This document shows positions 16,692 to 23,815 of a DNA stretch of 26,636 nt, piece by piece (position 1 is the first letter of the stretch; every line of letters begins with the position of its first letter). A program made the translations under genes and the position numbers. The notes under the pieces are model-generated. The model was not told the DNA's origin. It searched no databases and saw only the letters and a list, made by a program, of their open reading frames with translations. This DNA comes from Actinomycetota bacterium. GTDB taxonomy: Bacteria; Actinomycetota; Actinomycetes; S36-B12. The stretch lies in contig JAPLBU010000419.1 in NCBI GenBank assembly GCA_026392575.1, positions 6,033 to 32,668 of the forward strand, read 5' to 3'.

Positions 16692-16727
16692 AATCGGCCA
16701 TGCGGAGGGGCCGAGCATGATCGGAGG

Positions 16728-16745
16728 AGGGGAGAAATCTCCCCT
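16728..16745. promoter_or_regulatory. Near-perfect palindrome AGGGGAGA-AA-TCTCCCCT
   Basis: Eight-bp arms with a 2-bp centre, ending 7 bp upstream of the -35 of the leaderless promoter. The position suits an activator site. In RNA from the distal promoter it could also fold as a short hairpin. No U-tract follows, so it is not a convincing terminator. Confidence 0.4.
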
Positions 16746-16752
16746 TTGGGCC

Positions 16753-16786
16753 TTGCTTTGGTCTGTTTTTTCGGTATGGTAATCAA
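16753..16786 (+). promoter_or_regulatory. Candidate leaderless promoter of the microcompartment operon
   Basis: TTGCTT (16753-16758), 16-bp spacer, TATGGT (16775-16780), then six bases to the GTG at 16787. Transcription would begin at or one base from the start codon. No Shine-Dalgarno sequence precedes this GTG, which agrees with a leaderless mRNA, common in actinobacteria. Confidence 0.6.
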
Positions 16787-18115
16787 GTGACTGGGCAGAC
16801 CAATAAGACGGATGGTGAAGCAGCGCCCGAGTACGACTACGGGTTGTTCTCCTTCGCCTCGAAAGCCGAGGTCTTTGAGAAGGCCAAGGAGTACTGGAAC
16901 CCTGGCAAGACGCAGTTCTGGATCGACTCCGGCATTCCTCTGGTCATCGACCGGCGCGAGGAGTACTTCATCTACGACATGTCGGGCAAGCGACTGATCG
17001 ACCTGCACCTCAACGGCGGCACGTACAACCTGGGCCACCGCAATCCCGAGGTCGTCCAGGCCGTAACCATCGCCATGCAGCACTTCGACATCGGCAACCA
17101 CCACTTCCCCGCACTGGCTCGTACGGCATTGGCCGAGGCCCTGATCTCGTCGGCTCCCCCCGGGCTCACCAAGGTCATCTACGGGTCGGGCGGGGGAGAG
17201 GCGATCGATATCGCCATCAAGACGGCGCGCCATGCCACCCAGAAGCGCAAGATCCTGTCGATCATCAAGGCATATCACGGCCACACCGGGCTCGCCGTGG
17301 GCACCGGCGATGACCGGTTCTCCAAGCTGTTCCTCTCCGATCAGCCGGAGGACTTCCCGCACGTGCCGTTCAACGACCTGAATGCCATGGAGGCGGCCCT
17401 GAAGGGGCGTGACATCGCCGCCGTCATCATGGAGACGATCCCGGCGACATACGGTTTCCCCCTGCCGGAGCCCGGCTACCTGCGCGCGGTCAAGGCGCTG
17501 TGCGAGAAGTACGACGCCCTCTACATCGCTGACGAGGTGCAGACCGGCCTCATGCGCACCGGTGAGCTGTGGGGCATCACGAAGGATGGCATCTCCCCGG
17601 ACATCATGGTCACGGGCAAGGGCATCTCTGGGGGCATCTACCCGATCGCGTGCGTGCTCGTGAGCGAGCGGTGCGCGGGCTGGCTGACTGAGGACGGCTT
17701 CGGGCATATCTCGACTTTCGGTGGGGCCGAGCTCGGCTGTATCGCGGCGCTGAAGGTCCTTGAGATCACCTGCCGCCCGGAGACCCGCTCGATGGTCCAC
17801 TACATCGCGGACTTCATTGGACGCGGCCTGCGGGAGATCCAGGCCACCTACCCGGACTGGTTCATCGGCATCCGCCAGAACGGCGTGATCTTCGGCCTGG
17901 AGTTCAACGATCCGCAGGGTGCGAAGTACGTCATGAGGCGCCTGTACGAGAACGGTGTGTGGGCGATCTTCTCGACTCTGGATCCACGGGTGCTCCAGTA
18001 CAAGGCCGGCATCCTGCTCAAGCCCGAGCTCGCGGAGGAGCTGCTCGATCGCACGCAGGTCGCCATCGGCCAGGCGTACGACGATGTGCGCGGCGGGAAG
18101 GGGGGCCGGAGATGA
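16787..18115 (+). CDS. Class III aminotransferase-fold PLP enzyme, probable amino-alcohol-phosphate phospholyase
   Basis: A 442-aa fold-type I PLP enzyme of the class III aminotransferase family. PLP lysine is Lys278 in VTGKGISGG; Asp249 in IADEVQTG binds the pyridine nitrogen; GSGGGEAIDIAIK holds the phosphate. Classic class III members transfer amino groups, but relatives in amine catabolism act as phospholyases that split amino-alcohol phosphates into aldehyde, ammonia and phosphate. The linked kinase makes the lyase reading more likely: 1-amino-2-propanol phosphate would give propionaldehyde. The GTG start has no Shine-Dalgarno and sits at the predicted +1 of a leaderless promoter. Its stop overlaps the aldehyde dehydrogenase ATG (ATGA, 18112-18115), tying lyase output to aldehyde oxidation. 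No encapsulation helix is obvious. Confidence 0.88.
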   Translation: MTGQTNKTDGEAAPEYDYGLFSFASKAEVFEKAKEYWNPGKTQFWIDSGIPLVIDRREEYFIYDMSGKRLIDLHLNGGTYNLGHRNPEVVQAVTIAMQHFDIGNHHFPALARTALAEALISSAPPGLTKVIYGSGGGEAIDIAIKTARHATQKRKILSIIKAYHGHTGLAVGTGDDRFSKLFLSDQPEDFPHVPFNDLNAMEAALKGRDIAAVIMETIPATYGFPLPEPGYLRAVKALCEKYDALYIADEVQTGLMRTGELWGITKDGISPDIMVTGKGISGGIYPIACVLVSERCAGWLTEDGFGHISTFGGAELGCIAALKVLEITCRPETRSMVHYIADFIGRGLREIQATYPDWFIGIRQNGVIFGLEFNDPQGAKYVMRRLYENGVWAIFSTLDPRVLQYKAGILLKPELAEELLDRTQVAIGQAYDDVRGGKGGRR

Positions 18116-19674
18116 GCTCGGTGACGATGTCTGAGATCCCGCTCGAGCCGGCCGGCGTGCCGCGCGGCCGGGCCATGGTGGAACGCGCCGAGTGGGCCGC
18201 TCGCGCATTCGCGCGCTACGACATCGAGAGCGTGCGACGCATTGCCAAGGCCGCGGCTGAGGCCGGCGCCGCCCATGCCAAGAGGTTCGGCGACGACGCG
18301 GTCGCCGAGACGGGCTTCGGCGTCGCCGAGCACAAGTACCTCAAGAACATCTCCTGCTCGACCGGTATCTGGGAGATGTACAAGGGCCATGATTACGTCA
18401 GCCCTCGTGTCCTGGAGCAGCAGAAGATCGTCGAGATCCCCCGGCCCGCGGGCGTCGTGCTCGCGCTGACCCCGTCGACCAATCCGGTCGCCACGGCCTA
18501 CTTCAAGGTTCTTTCGGCACTCCTGACCCGAAATTCCATCATCGTGTCCCCCCATCCCTACGCCAAGAAGGTCAGTGCGGAGGCGGTCCGGGTCATGAGC
18601 GAGGCTGCCGTCGCCGCGGGTGCTCCCGACGGCTGCATCCAGGTGGTCGAGGAGCCGTCGATCCCCCTGATCACCGCGCTGATGACCGATGACCGGGTAG
18701 CCGTCGTCGTTGCGACGGGTGGCACTGCGATGGTCCGGGCGGCCTACCGGAGTGGGAACCCTGCGCTCGGCGTGGGCCCGGGCAACGTCCCGGTCCTGGT
18801 CGATGCCTCAGCCGACGTCACGATGGCGGCGCGTCGAATCGTAGCCAGCAAGTCGTTCGACAACTCGATCCTGTGCACCAACGAGAGCGTCCTCATCGTC
18901 GAGGACGCAGTCGCAGACAAGCTGGTCCAGGCCCTACGCCGCGAGGGCGCGTACATCGCGTCCGCCGAGGAGGCCGAGTCCATCCGCGCCGTGATCTTCG
19001 ACGGCGAGAACTTCCGCACCAGCTGGGTCGGGCGCGACGCCACCGCGATCGCCAAGGCCGCCGGCATCCGCGTTCCCGCCGCGACCAAGATCCTGATCGC
19101 GCCGATCGATCTGGTCGTGCCCGAGGAGATGCTGGCGCACGAGAAGCTCTGTCCGGTGCTCGGCATGGTGCGCGTGCCAACTGCGGGACGGGGCATCGAC
19201 GCGGCGCGTGCCGTCCTGCGCATCACCGGAGCCGGGCACAGCGCCGCCATCCACAGCCAGGACGCGCGGACGATCATGGACTTCTCCGCCGCAGTTCGCG
19301 TCCTGCGTGTCTCCGTCAATGTCGGCAACAGCCTCGGGGGCGCTGGCATCGAGACCAACCTGGCTCCCACCATGACGATCGGCACCGGGTTCTTCGGGCG
19401 GTCGTCGCTGGGGGAGAACCTCGAGCCGAAGCACCTTGTCAACATCACGCGGATCGCGTACAACGCCGACGCGGCGGTGACGATGCCCAGTTTCGCCGGG
19501 ATCGATCCGTGGTCGGCTCCGACCGGCCCGGTGCCGGTCTACCCGCTCCCGTCGAATGCGCACGAAAGCGGTGTCGCCCCCGTCGAGCGACGCGATCAGG
19601 CCGACGACGGGGAGCTGCGCGAGGAGATCCGCCGGCTGGTCATCGAAGAGCTCCGACAGATCATTAAGGGCTGA
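18112..19674 (+). CDS. Microcompartment CoA-acylating aldehyde dehydrogenase (PduP-like)
   Basis: A 520-aa ALDH of the acylating (PduP/EutE-like) group, oxidising an aldehyde to acyl-CoA with NAD+. The catalytic Cys255 is in FDNSILCTNES; the cofactor region has LALTPSTNPVATAYFK and GVGPGNVPVLVD. The C-terminal 22 residues after a loose Pro/Gly/Asp-rich linker form a short amphipathic helix (LREEIRRLVIEELRQII), the expected form of an encapsulation peptide that draws the enzyme into the shell. The ATG at 18112 is used because it overlaps the preceding stop; the open frame continues upstream only as a shadow of the aminotransferase gene. The first shell gene starts 3 bp after its stop. Propionaldehyde to propionyl-CoA is the best-supported reaction by context. 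Confidence 0.93.
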   Translation: MSSVTMSEIPLEPAGVPRGRAMVERAEWAARAFARYDIESVRRIAKAAAEAGAAHAKRFGDDAVAETGFGVAEHKYLKNISCSTGIWEMYKGHDYVSPRVLEQQKIVEIPRPAGVVLALTPSTNPVATAYFKVLSALLTRNSIIVSPHPYAKKVSAEAVRVMSEAAVAAGAPDGCIQVVEEPSIPLITALMTDDRVAVVVATGGTAMVRAAYRSGNPALGVGPGNVPVLVDASADVTMAARRIVASKSFDNSILCTNESVLIVEDAVADKLVQALRREGAYIASAEEAESIRAVIFDGENFRTSWVGRDATAIAKAAGIRVPAATKILIAPIDLVVPEEMLAHEKLCPVLGMVRVPTAGRGIDAARAVLRITGAGHSAAIHSQDARTIMDFSAAVRVLRVSVNVGNSLGGAGIETNLAPTMTIGTGFFGRSSLGENLEPKHLVNITRIAYNADAAVTMPSFAGIDPWSAPTGPVPVYPLPSNAHESGVAPVERRDQADDGELREEIRRLVIEELRQIIKG

Positions 19675-19677
19675 CCG

Positions 19678-20280
19678 ATGGCCGACCTACGCTCCTTCAT
19701 CTTCTTGGACAGGCTGCAGCCTCAGACCATGTGCTACCTGGGCACCATGGTCCGCGGGGCGCTCCCCCGGGCGGATGTCGCGGCACAGATCATCGAGGTG
19801 GCCCCCGGCCTGGATATCGAGCCGCTCACCGACGTCGCACTGAAGTACGCCGAGGTCTCGGCGGGGATGCTGTTCGTCGAGCGGCAGTTCGGGTATCTGG
19901 AGATCCACGGGCCCACCTCCGCGGTGAAGGCGTCGGGCGAGGCCGTTCTCACGCAGTTGGGCGCCTCGGCCAGTGATGCAATGAAGCCGCAGATCCTCGC
20001 CTCGCGCATCGTGACGATGCTCGACCGGCAGCACGCATTCCTCATCAACCGGAACAAGATCGGGTCCATGGCGCTGCCGGGCGAATCGCTCTTCGTGCTT
20101 GAGATGCAGCCCGCGTCGTATGCCATCCTCGCGACGAACGAGGCGGAGAAAGCCGCTCGCATCAAGGTCGTGGACTACCGCATGGTGGGTGCCACGGGAC
20201 GCGTGTACCTGTCGGGGAAGGAAGCCGATGTCCGCCAGGCCGCTGAGGCGGCCGAGGAAGCATTGAGGGTGGTTTCGTGA
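19678..20280 (+). CDS. Shell protein BMC-T (tandem BMC domains), RMM type
   Basis: A 200-aa trimer-forming shell protein with two BMC domains. Domain 1 (about 5-95) carries IIEVAPGLDIEPLTDVALKY and MLFVERQFGYLEIHG; domain 2 (about 100-198) carries ILASRIV, AFLINRNKIGSMALPGESLFVLE and GATGRVYLSGKE. The closest relative I recall is the single-layer BMC-T at the ALDH-proximal end of the mycobacterial RMM locus. A cysteine at residue 19 (QTMCYLGT) lies near the start of domain 1; whether it lines the pore cannot be said from sequence. Its stop overlaps the GTG of the next gene (GTGA). Confidence 0.92.
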   Translation: MADLRSFIFLDRLQPQTMCYLGTMVRGALPRADVAAQIIEVAPGLDIEPLTDVALKYAEVSAGMLFVERQFGYLEIHGPTSAVKASGEAVLTQLGASASDAMKPQILASRIVTMLDRQHAFLINRNKIGSMALPGESLFVLEMQPASYAILATNEAEKAARIKVVDYRMVGATGRVYLSGKEADVRQAAEAAEEALRVVS

Positions 20281-20735
20281 CCCAGCGGATTCCTGCCGAC
20301 CTGCTTCGCGACATGGTGCGAGAGATCCTCATGGACGTCGTCGAGTCCGAGGTGGCCGGGCGTGTGGACAGCCTCGCGGGAGGGGAATCGGTCGGCGGCC
20401 GTCGGCGCGAGACTGTGGCGATCGGCAGCCAGGACGATCTGAACCGCGCGATCCGCAGGATCCTCGCCGACGCAATGGACCCCCAGCGGCGCGGTGCCAT
20501 CGAGCAGGGCGACATCGCTTTCGTGCTTTCGACGGCAACGCTGGAGCAGGCACCAAGGAGACCTGCTGTTGTTGAGCCGATCCACCGAGTCGACAAGGGT
20601 GCGGTCACGGAAAAGCAGGTCCGGGCGGCCGCAGACGCAGGCGCAACGATCGTCACGGCGCATCGCGTGGTCATCACCCCGCTCGCCAAGGACAAGGCAC
20701 GCTCGCTGGGCGTCGTCATCACAAGAGAGTCGTAG
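20277..20735 (+). CDS. Uncharacterised microcompartment-operon protein (possible cargo adaptor)
   Basis: A 152-aa protein lying among shell genes, with no enzyme motif I can name. Residues 6-28 (ADLLRDMVREILMDVVE and following) form an amphipathic helix of encapsulation-peptide type. A flexible Gly/Arg/Ser stretch follows, then a second amphipathic helix at about 52-68 (QDDLNRAIRRILADAM). The C-terminal 45 residues contain TEKQVRAAADAGATIVTAHR and ITPLAKDKARSLGV, reminiscent of the 'ITP-A-D-A' element seen in EutQ, EutT and related corrinoid/BMC proteins. An unassigned gene holds the same place in the mycobacterial RMM locus as I recall it. A scaffold or enzyme-shell linker is plausible; function unproven. 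Confidence 0.8.
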   Translation: MTQRIPADLLRDMVREILMDVVESEVAGRVDSLAGGESVGGRRRETVAIGSQDDLNRAIRRILADAMDPQRRGAIEQGDIAFVLSTATLEQAPRRPAVVEPIHRVDKGAVTEKQVRAAADAGATIVTAHRVVITPLAKDKARSLGVVITRES

Positions 20736-20743
20736 GAGGGGCC

Positions 20744-20998
20744 ATGCTTCGTGGACGAGTGATCGGCAACATCTGGGCGTCGAAGCGCCTGGACGAGGTG
20801 CCCAACGGGGCCTTCCTCGAGGTCGAGGTCGAGCCCGGCGGTGCTCGGCTCATCGCCTTCGACGTGCTGGGCAGCGGCGTCGGCGAACACGTACTGGTGG
20901 CGACGGGATCCGTCGCCGCCGCCTGGTTCCCCGGGCAAGCGCCGCCCATCGACGCGCTGATCATCGGATCCATCGATGAGTCGTCGTCCGGCTTCTAG
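20744..20998 (+). CDS. Shell vertex protein BMC-P (EutN/CcmL family)
   Basis: An 84-aa pentamer-forming vertex protein. It begins MLRGRVIGNIWASKR, the standard EutN/CcmL opening, followed by VEVEPGGARLIAFDVLGSGVGEHVLVATGSVAA and ends with an acidic/Ser/Gly tail after PIDALIIGSID. The GEHVLVATGSVAA segment is the vertex family's core strand-turn. A strong ribosome site (AGGAGG) precedes the ATG. Pentamers cap the twelve vertices of a closed shell, so the presence of one such gene supports a complete compartment rather than a tube or sheet. Confidence 0.95.
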   Translation: MLRGRVIGNIWASKRLDEVPNGAFLEVEVEPGGARLIAFDVLGSGVGEHVLVATGSVAAAWFPGQAPPIDALIIGSIDESSSGF

Positions 20999-21062
20999 CG
21001 ACCTACCACCACACAAACCTCCTCGCGGCATCAGTCACGGGGAAGACAAGGAAGGGAAGACC

Positions 21063-21353
21063 ATGTCCAACAATGCGATCGGCATGATCGAGACGAAGGG
21101 CTACGTGGCCGCGCTGGCAGCCGCCGACGCCATGGTGAAGGCAGCAAACGTGACCATCGTCAGTCGCGAGCAGGTCGGCGACGGACTTGTCGCCGTGACC
21201 ATCGTGGGTGACGTCGGCGCCGTGAAGGCGGCAACAGAGGCCGGCGCGGAAACGGCACAGGCGGTGGGCGAGCTCGTCAGCGTCCACGTCATCCCGCGCC
21301 CGCACCCCGAGCTGTCGAGGACCTTCGGCATCTCGGCTGACCCGTCGGAGTGA
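21063..21353 (+). CDS. Shell hexamer protein BMC-H
   Basis: A 96-aa single-domain BMC protein starting MSNNAIGMIETKGYVAALAAADAMVKAANV, the canonical form of the family. The pore loop is QVGDG (Gly39-Asp40-Gly41), where many BMC-H proteins have GSG or GGG. Start at 21063 with GGAAGGGA upstream; longer in-frame openings would overlap the BMC-P gene. The strong ribosome site after a 64-bp gap fits the need for many BMC-H copies. Its stop overlaps the GTG of the second BMC-T gene (GTGA). This is the only single-domain BMC-H in the locus, so it is probably the major facet protein. Confidence 0.95.
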   Translation: MSNNAIGMIETKGYVAALAAADAMVKAANVTIVSREQVGDGLVAVTIVGDVGAVKAATEAGAETAQAVGELVSVHVIPRPHPELSRTFGISADPSE

Positions 21354-22003
21354 CCGCACTGCCGCAGGCTGGGGAGACCGAGCTTCGCGTCTACCTTCTG
21401 CTCGAGGATCTGCAGCCGCAGTTCGCCGCGTACCTTGGCACGCCTACCCGGGCGCGCGGCTATCCGCCGTATTCGGGGCAGAACGCCCTGATCGTGGAGG
21501 TGGCGCCCGGCCTGGCCATCGAGAGGGTGACCGACCTCGCGCTGCGCTCCGTTCCCGGCATCGAGCCGGGGATCCTGTTCGTCGAGAGGCAGTTCGGAGT
21601 CCTGGAGGTGCATGCCGACTCGCTCGCAGATGTCATCCGGGCGGGTGAGGCGATCCTCACTGGAACGGGCACGCGGGCCGAGGACCAGCTGCGTCCACGG
21701 ATCCTGTATCACGACGTGATCGAGGACGTCACAGACCAGCATGCGGTGATCATCAACCGGAACAGGCAGGCGTCCATGCTGCTTCCGGGCGACAGCCTTC
21801 TCGTCTTCGAGATGACGCCGGCGCTGTTCGCCGCGATGGCCGCGAACGAGGCCGAGAAGGCGGCGCCCGACATCACCCTCGTGGACGTCCAAATGATCGG
21901 AGCAGCCGGTCGTGTGTACATCGGGGGTCAGACAAGTTCGGTGAACCGGGCGCGTGAGGCCATCGGCTCTGCTCTGATGTCCGTGGTCGGACGCGATCAG
22001 TAG
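21350..22003 (+). CDS. Second shell protein BMC-T (tandem BMC domains), RMM type
   Basis: A 217-aa tandem-domain shell protein. Domain 1 has YLLLEDLQPQFAAYLGTP, IVEVAPGLAIERVTDLAL and ILFVERQFGVLEVH; domain 2 has AVIINRNRQASMLLPGDSLLVFE and GAAGRVYIGGQ. It is a clear paralogue of the BMC-T at 19678-20280 (shared VERQFG, INRN, LPG-SL and GRVY blocks) but is longer by an insertion in the first domain around residues 30-45. Start is a GTG overlapping the BMC-H stop. In the mycobacterial locus, as I recall, the BMC-T in this position forms the double-layered gated trimer. That would make this one the candidate for larger cofactor or substrate passage. Confidence 0.92.
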   Translation: MTALPQAGETELRVYLLLEDLQPQFAAYLGTPTRARGYPPYSGQNALIVEVAPGLAIERVTDLALRSVPGIEPGILFVERQFGVLEVHADSLADVIRAGEAILTGTGTRAEDQLRPRILYHDVIEDVTDQHAVIINRNRQASMLLPGDSLLVFEMTPALFAAMAANEAEKAAPDITLVDVQMIGAAGRVYIGGQTSSVNRAREAIGSALMSVVGRDQ

Positions 22004-22037
22004 GCCGACCAGACCACCGACACACGAAGGGCACGAA

Positions 22038-23018
22038 ATGATCGTTGCCGAGCCGCAGTTCGAGGACTTCGCCCACGCCGCGCGGGACGCGTACGACCTC
22101 GACCCGAGTGCTGAGCTCACTCTGCTCAACGTCAGCGAAAACGGCACGTTCCGCGTCGACGATCCGGTGCAGGGACGATCGGTGCTGCGCGTGCACCGTA
22201 CGGGGTACCACGCCCGCGAAGCCATCGCGAGTGAACTGGCGTGGATCACTGCCCTGCGCAGCGAGGGCACCGTGCGAACCCCAGCCTTCATCCCGTCGCC
22301 CGCCGGCGACGACGTCGTTCTGGTGCGGCTGGCCGGTGGCGAGGAGCGCTTCGTGGTGCGCTTCGAATGGGTCGACGGAGTGGAGCCGACTGAGGACCGA
22401 CTCGCTGCGGACTTCGAGGAGCTTGGCGGCATCACCGCTCGCCTGCACGCGCACGCCCGCACTTGGCGGCGCCCGGAGGGATTCACGCGATTCGTGTGGG
22501 ACTTCGACACGTCGCTCGGCGAGCATGGCCACTGGGGACGGTGGCAGGACGGGCTGGCCGTAGGCCCGCAGGAGCAGGAGGTCCTCGGCCGATGCGCAGA
22601 CCTCATCCGGCGTCGACTGGCCGTCTACGGCACGGGACCCGAGCGATTTGGGCTCGTTCATGCCGACATGCGCCTGGCCAACCTCCTCGTCAAGGGGAAT
22701 GACGTCACGGTGATCGACTTCGACGACTGCGGCCTGAGTTGGTTCATGTACGACCTAGGATCGTCCCTGTCCTTCATCGAACATGAGCCCTACGTCCCGG
22801 AACTGGTCGATGCCTGGGTTCGCGGATACCGCGCCGTAGCGCCGCTGACGGCGCAGGACGAGGCTGAGTTGCCCACCTTCATCATGCTGCGCCGGCTCCT
22901 GCTGGTTGCCTGGATTGGATCCCACTCGAGCACCGAGACCGCGCAGGCGATGGGCGAGGACTACACCGCGACGAGCTGCCGGCTCGCCGAACACTACCTG
23001 GGCACGATGGCGATCTGA
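22038..23018 (+). CDS. APH-fold kinase, probable 1-amino-2-propanol kinase
   Basis: A 326-aa aminoglycoside-phosphotransferase-fold kinase. The catalytic loop is VHADMRLANLL (base Asp210, Asn215), and the metal-binding segment is DFDDCG (Asp227). The N-lobe has SENGTFRV and LRVHRTGY, where the nucleotide loop and lysine/histidine region are expected. Of this fold's many substrates, RMM-locus members phosphorylate the hydroxyl of 1-amino-2-propanol, giving the substrate for the linked PLP lyase. Position between the second BMC-T and the SDR matches the mycobacterial arrangement as I recall it. ATG at 22038 has GAAGG upstream. No encapsulation helix is apparent, so the kinase may work outside the shell. 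Confidence 0.88.
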   Translation: MIVAEPQFEDFAHAARDAYDLDPSAELTLLNVSENGTFRVDDPVQGRSVLRVHRTGYHAREAIASELAWITALRSEGTVRTPAFIPSPAGDDVVLVRLAGGEERFVVRFEWVDGVEPTEDRLAADFEELGGITARLHAHARTWRRPEGFTRFVWDFDTSLGEHGHWGRWQDGLAVGPQEQEVLGRCADLIRRRLAVYGTGPERFGLVHADMRLANLLVKGNDVTVIDFDDCGLSWFMYDLGSSLSFIEHEPYVPELVDAWVRGYRAVAPLTAQDEAELPTFIMLRRLLLVAWIGSHSSTETAQAMGEDYTATSCRLAEHYLGTMAI

Positions 23019-23028
23019 GAGGACACGT

Positions 23029-23811
23029 ATGTTCACGTCGATAGCGGGGAGGTCAGTCATCGTCACGGGCGGCACCAAGGGCATCGGCAAGGGGATCGCC
23101 CGGGTCATGGCCAAGGCGGGCGCGAACGTCCTCGTCACGGGACGTAATCGAGACGACGCGGAAGCCACCGTCGGTGAGCTGGATGCGCTCGGGACGGGTC
23201 GCGTCGAGTACTTCCTCGGCGACGTGGCCGACGCCGCTGCCTGCCAGGCGATGGCGGCCGCGGCCATCGAGTCCTTCGGGGGGATCGACATCCTGTGTGC
23301 GAACGCCGGCATCTTCCCCGACGCGAAGCTCGCAACCATGAGTGAGGAGGACATGGACCGCGTCTTCGACACGAACATCAAGGGCACTCTCCTCACCGTC
23401 CAGGCGTGCATCCCGGCGCTCGCCGCCTCGGGCCACGGACGCGTGGTCCTCACGTCCTCCATCACCGGTCCGATCACCGGCTTTCCGGGCTGGTCGCACT
23501 ACGGAGCGAGCAAGGCGGCGCAACTCGGCTTCATGCGCACGGCCGCCATCGAACTGGCCCCCCTCGGTATTACCGTGAACGCCGTCCTACCGGGCAATGT
23601 CGCCACCGAGGGCCTCGCTGACTTGTGGGAGGGCTACCGTCGCTCCATGGAGATGTCGATCCCGATGCGCCGGTTGGGCGACGTCGAGGACATCGGTAAC
23701 GCGGCCCTGTTCTTCGCCTGTGACGAGGCCGCCTACGTGACCGGGCAGGCGCTCGCCATCGACGGTGGCCAGGTTCTCCCCGAGTCTCTCGCGGCCCTGG
23801 AGGCGATGTAG
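23029..23811 (+). CDS. Short-chain dehydrogenase, probable amino-alcohol (1-amino-2-propanol) dehydrogenase
   Basis: A 260-aa classical SDR. The cofactor motif is TGGTKGIG (residues 13-20), then CANAG, a catalytic serine in LTSSITG (Ser143/144) and Tyr158-x3-Lys162 in HYGASK. The C-terminus ends AIDGGQVLPESLAALEAM. A homologue in Rhodococcus, encoded beside a GntR regulator, is known as L-1-amino-2-propanol dehydrogenase; it interconverts aminoacetone and the amino alcohol with a nicotinamide cofactor. This one probably feeds the kinase, or recycles NADH made by the aldehyde dehydrogenase. The ATG at 23029 follows GAGAGGA; the upstream open frame is a shadow of the kinase gene. The GntR gene starts 4 bp after its stop. 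Confidence 0.9.
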   Translation: MFTSIAGRSVIVTGGTKGIGKGIARVMAKAGANVLVTGRNRDDAEATVGELDALGTGRVEYFLGDVADAAACQAMAAAAIESFGGIDILCANAGIFPDAKLATMSEEDMDRVFDTNIKGTLLTVQACIPALAASGHGRVVLTSSITGPITGFPGWSHYGASKAAQLGFMRTAAIELAPLGITVNAVLPGNVATEGLADLWEGYRRSMEMSIPMRRLGDVEDIGNAALFFACDEAAYVTGQALAIDGGQVLPESLAALEAM

Positions 23812-23815
23812 CGCG

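Larger units (their letters stand above)
16523..16786. promoter_or_regulatory. Divergent control region between permease/dehydratase and microcompartment operons
   Basis: A 264-bp gap, clearly more AT-rich in its middle than its neighbours. It contains at least four dyads: TAACGG-N4-CCGTTA (16583-16598), ATTCC-N5-GGAAT (16614-16628), TACGGTC-N9-GACCGTA (16649-16671) and a GGGGAGA palindrome (16728-16745). A TTGACA on the minus strand (16648-16643) could be the -35 of the permease promoter, but I see no convincing -10 at the right distance. The GntR/HutC protein encoded at 23816 is the obvious regulator candidate. Confidence 0.7.

Noticed and set aside
16523..16786. Cobalamin riboswitch ahead of the B12-dependent operon
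   Set aside because: I found no B12-box-like conserved core in the leader; the leader before the permease ATG is also short. Control by a protein regulator explains the dyads better.
16685..18208. Long minus-strand frame opposite the aminotransferase
   Set aside because: Shadow of the PLP enzyme, whose lysine and aspartate motifs are unambiguous; it would also run through the control region.
22906..23028. Longer N-terminus for the SDR
   Set aside because: It would overlap the kinase gene by more than 100 bp, and the SDR cofactor motif begins in the normal place from the ATG at 23029.
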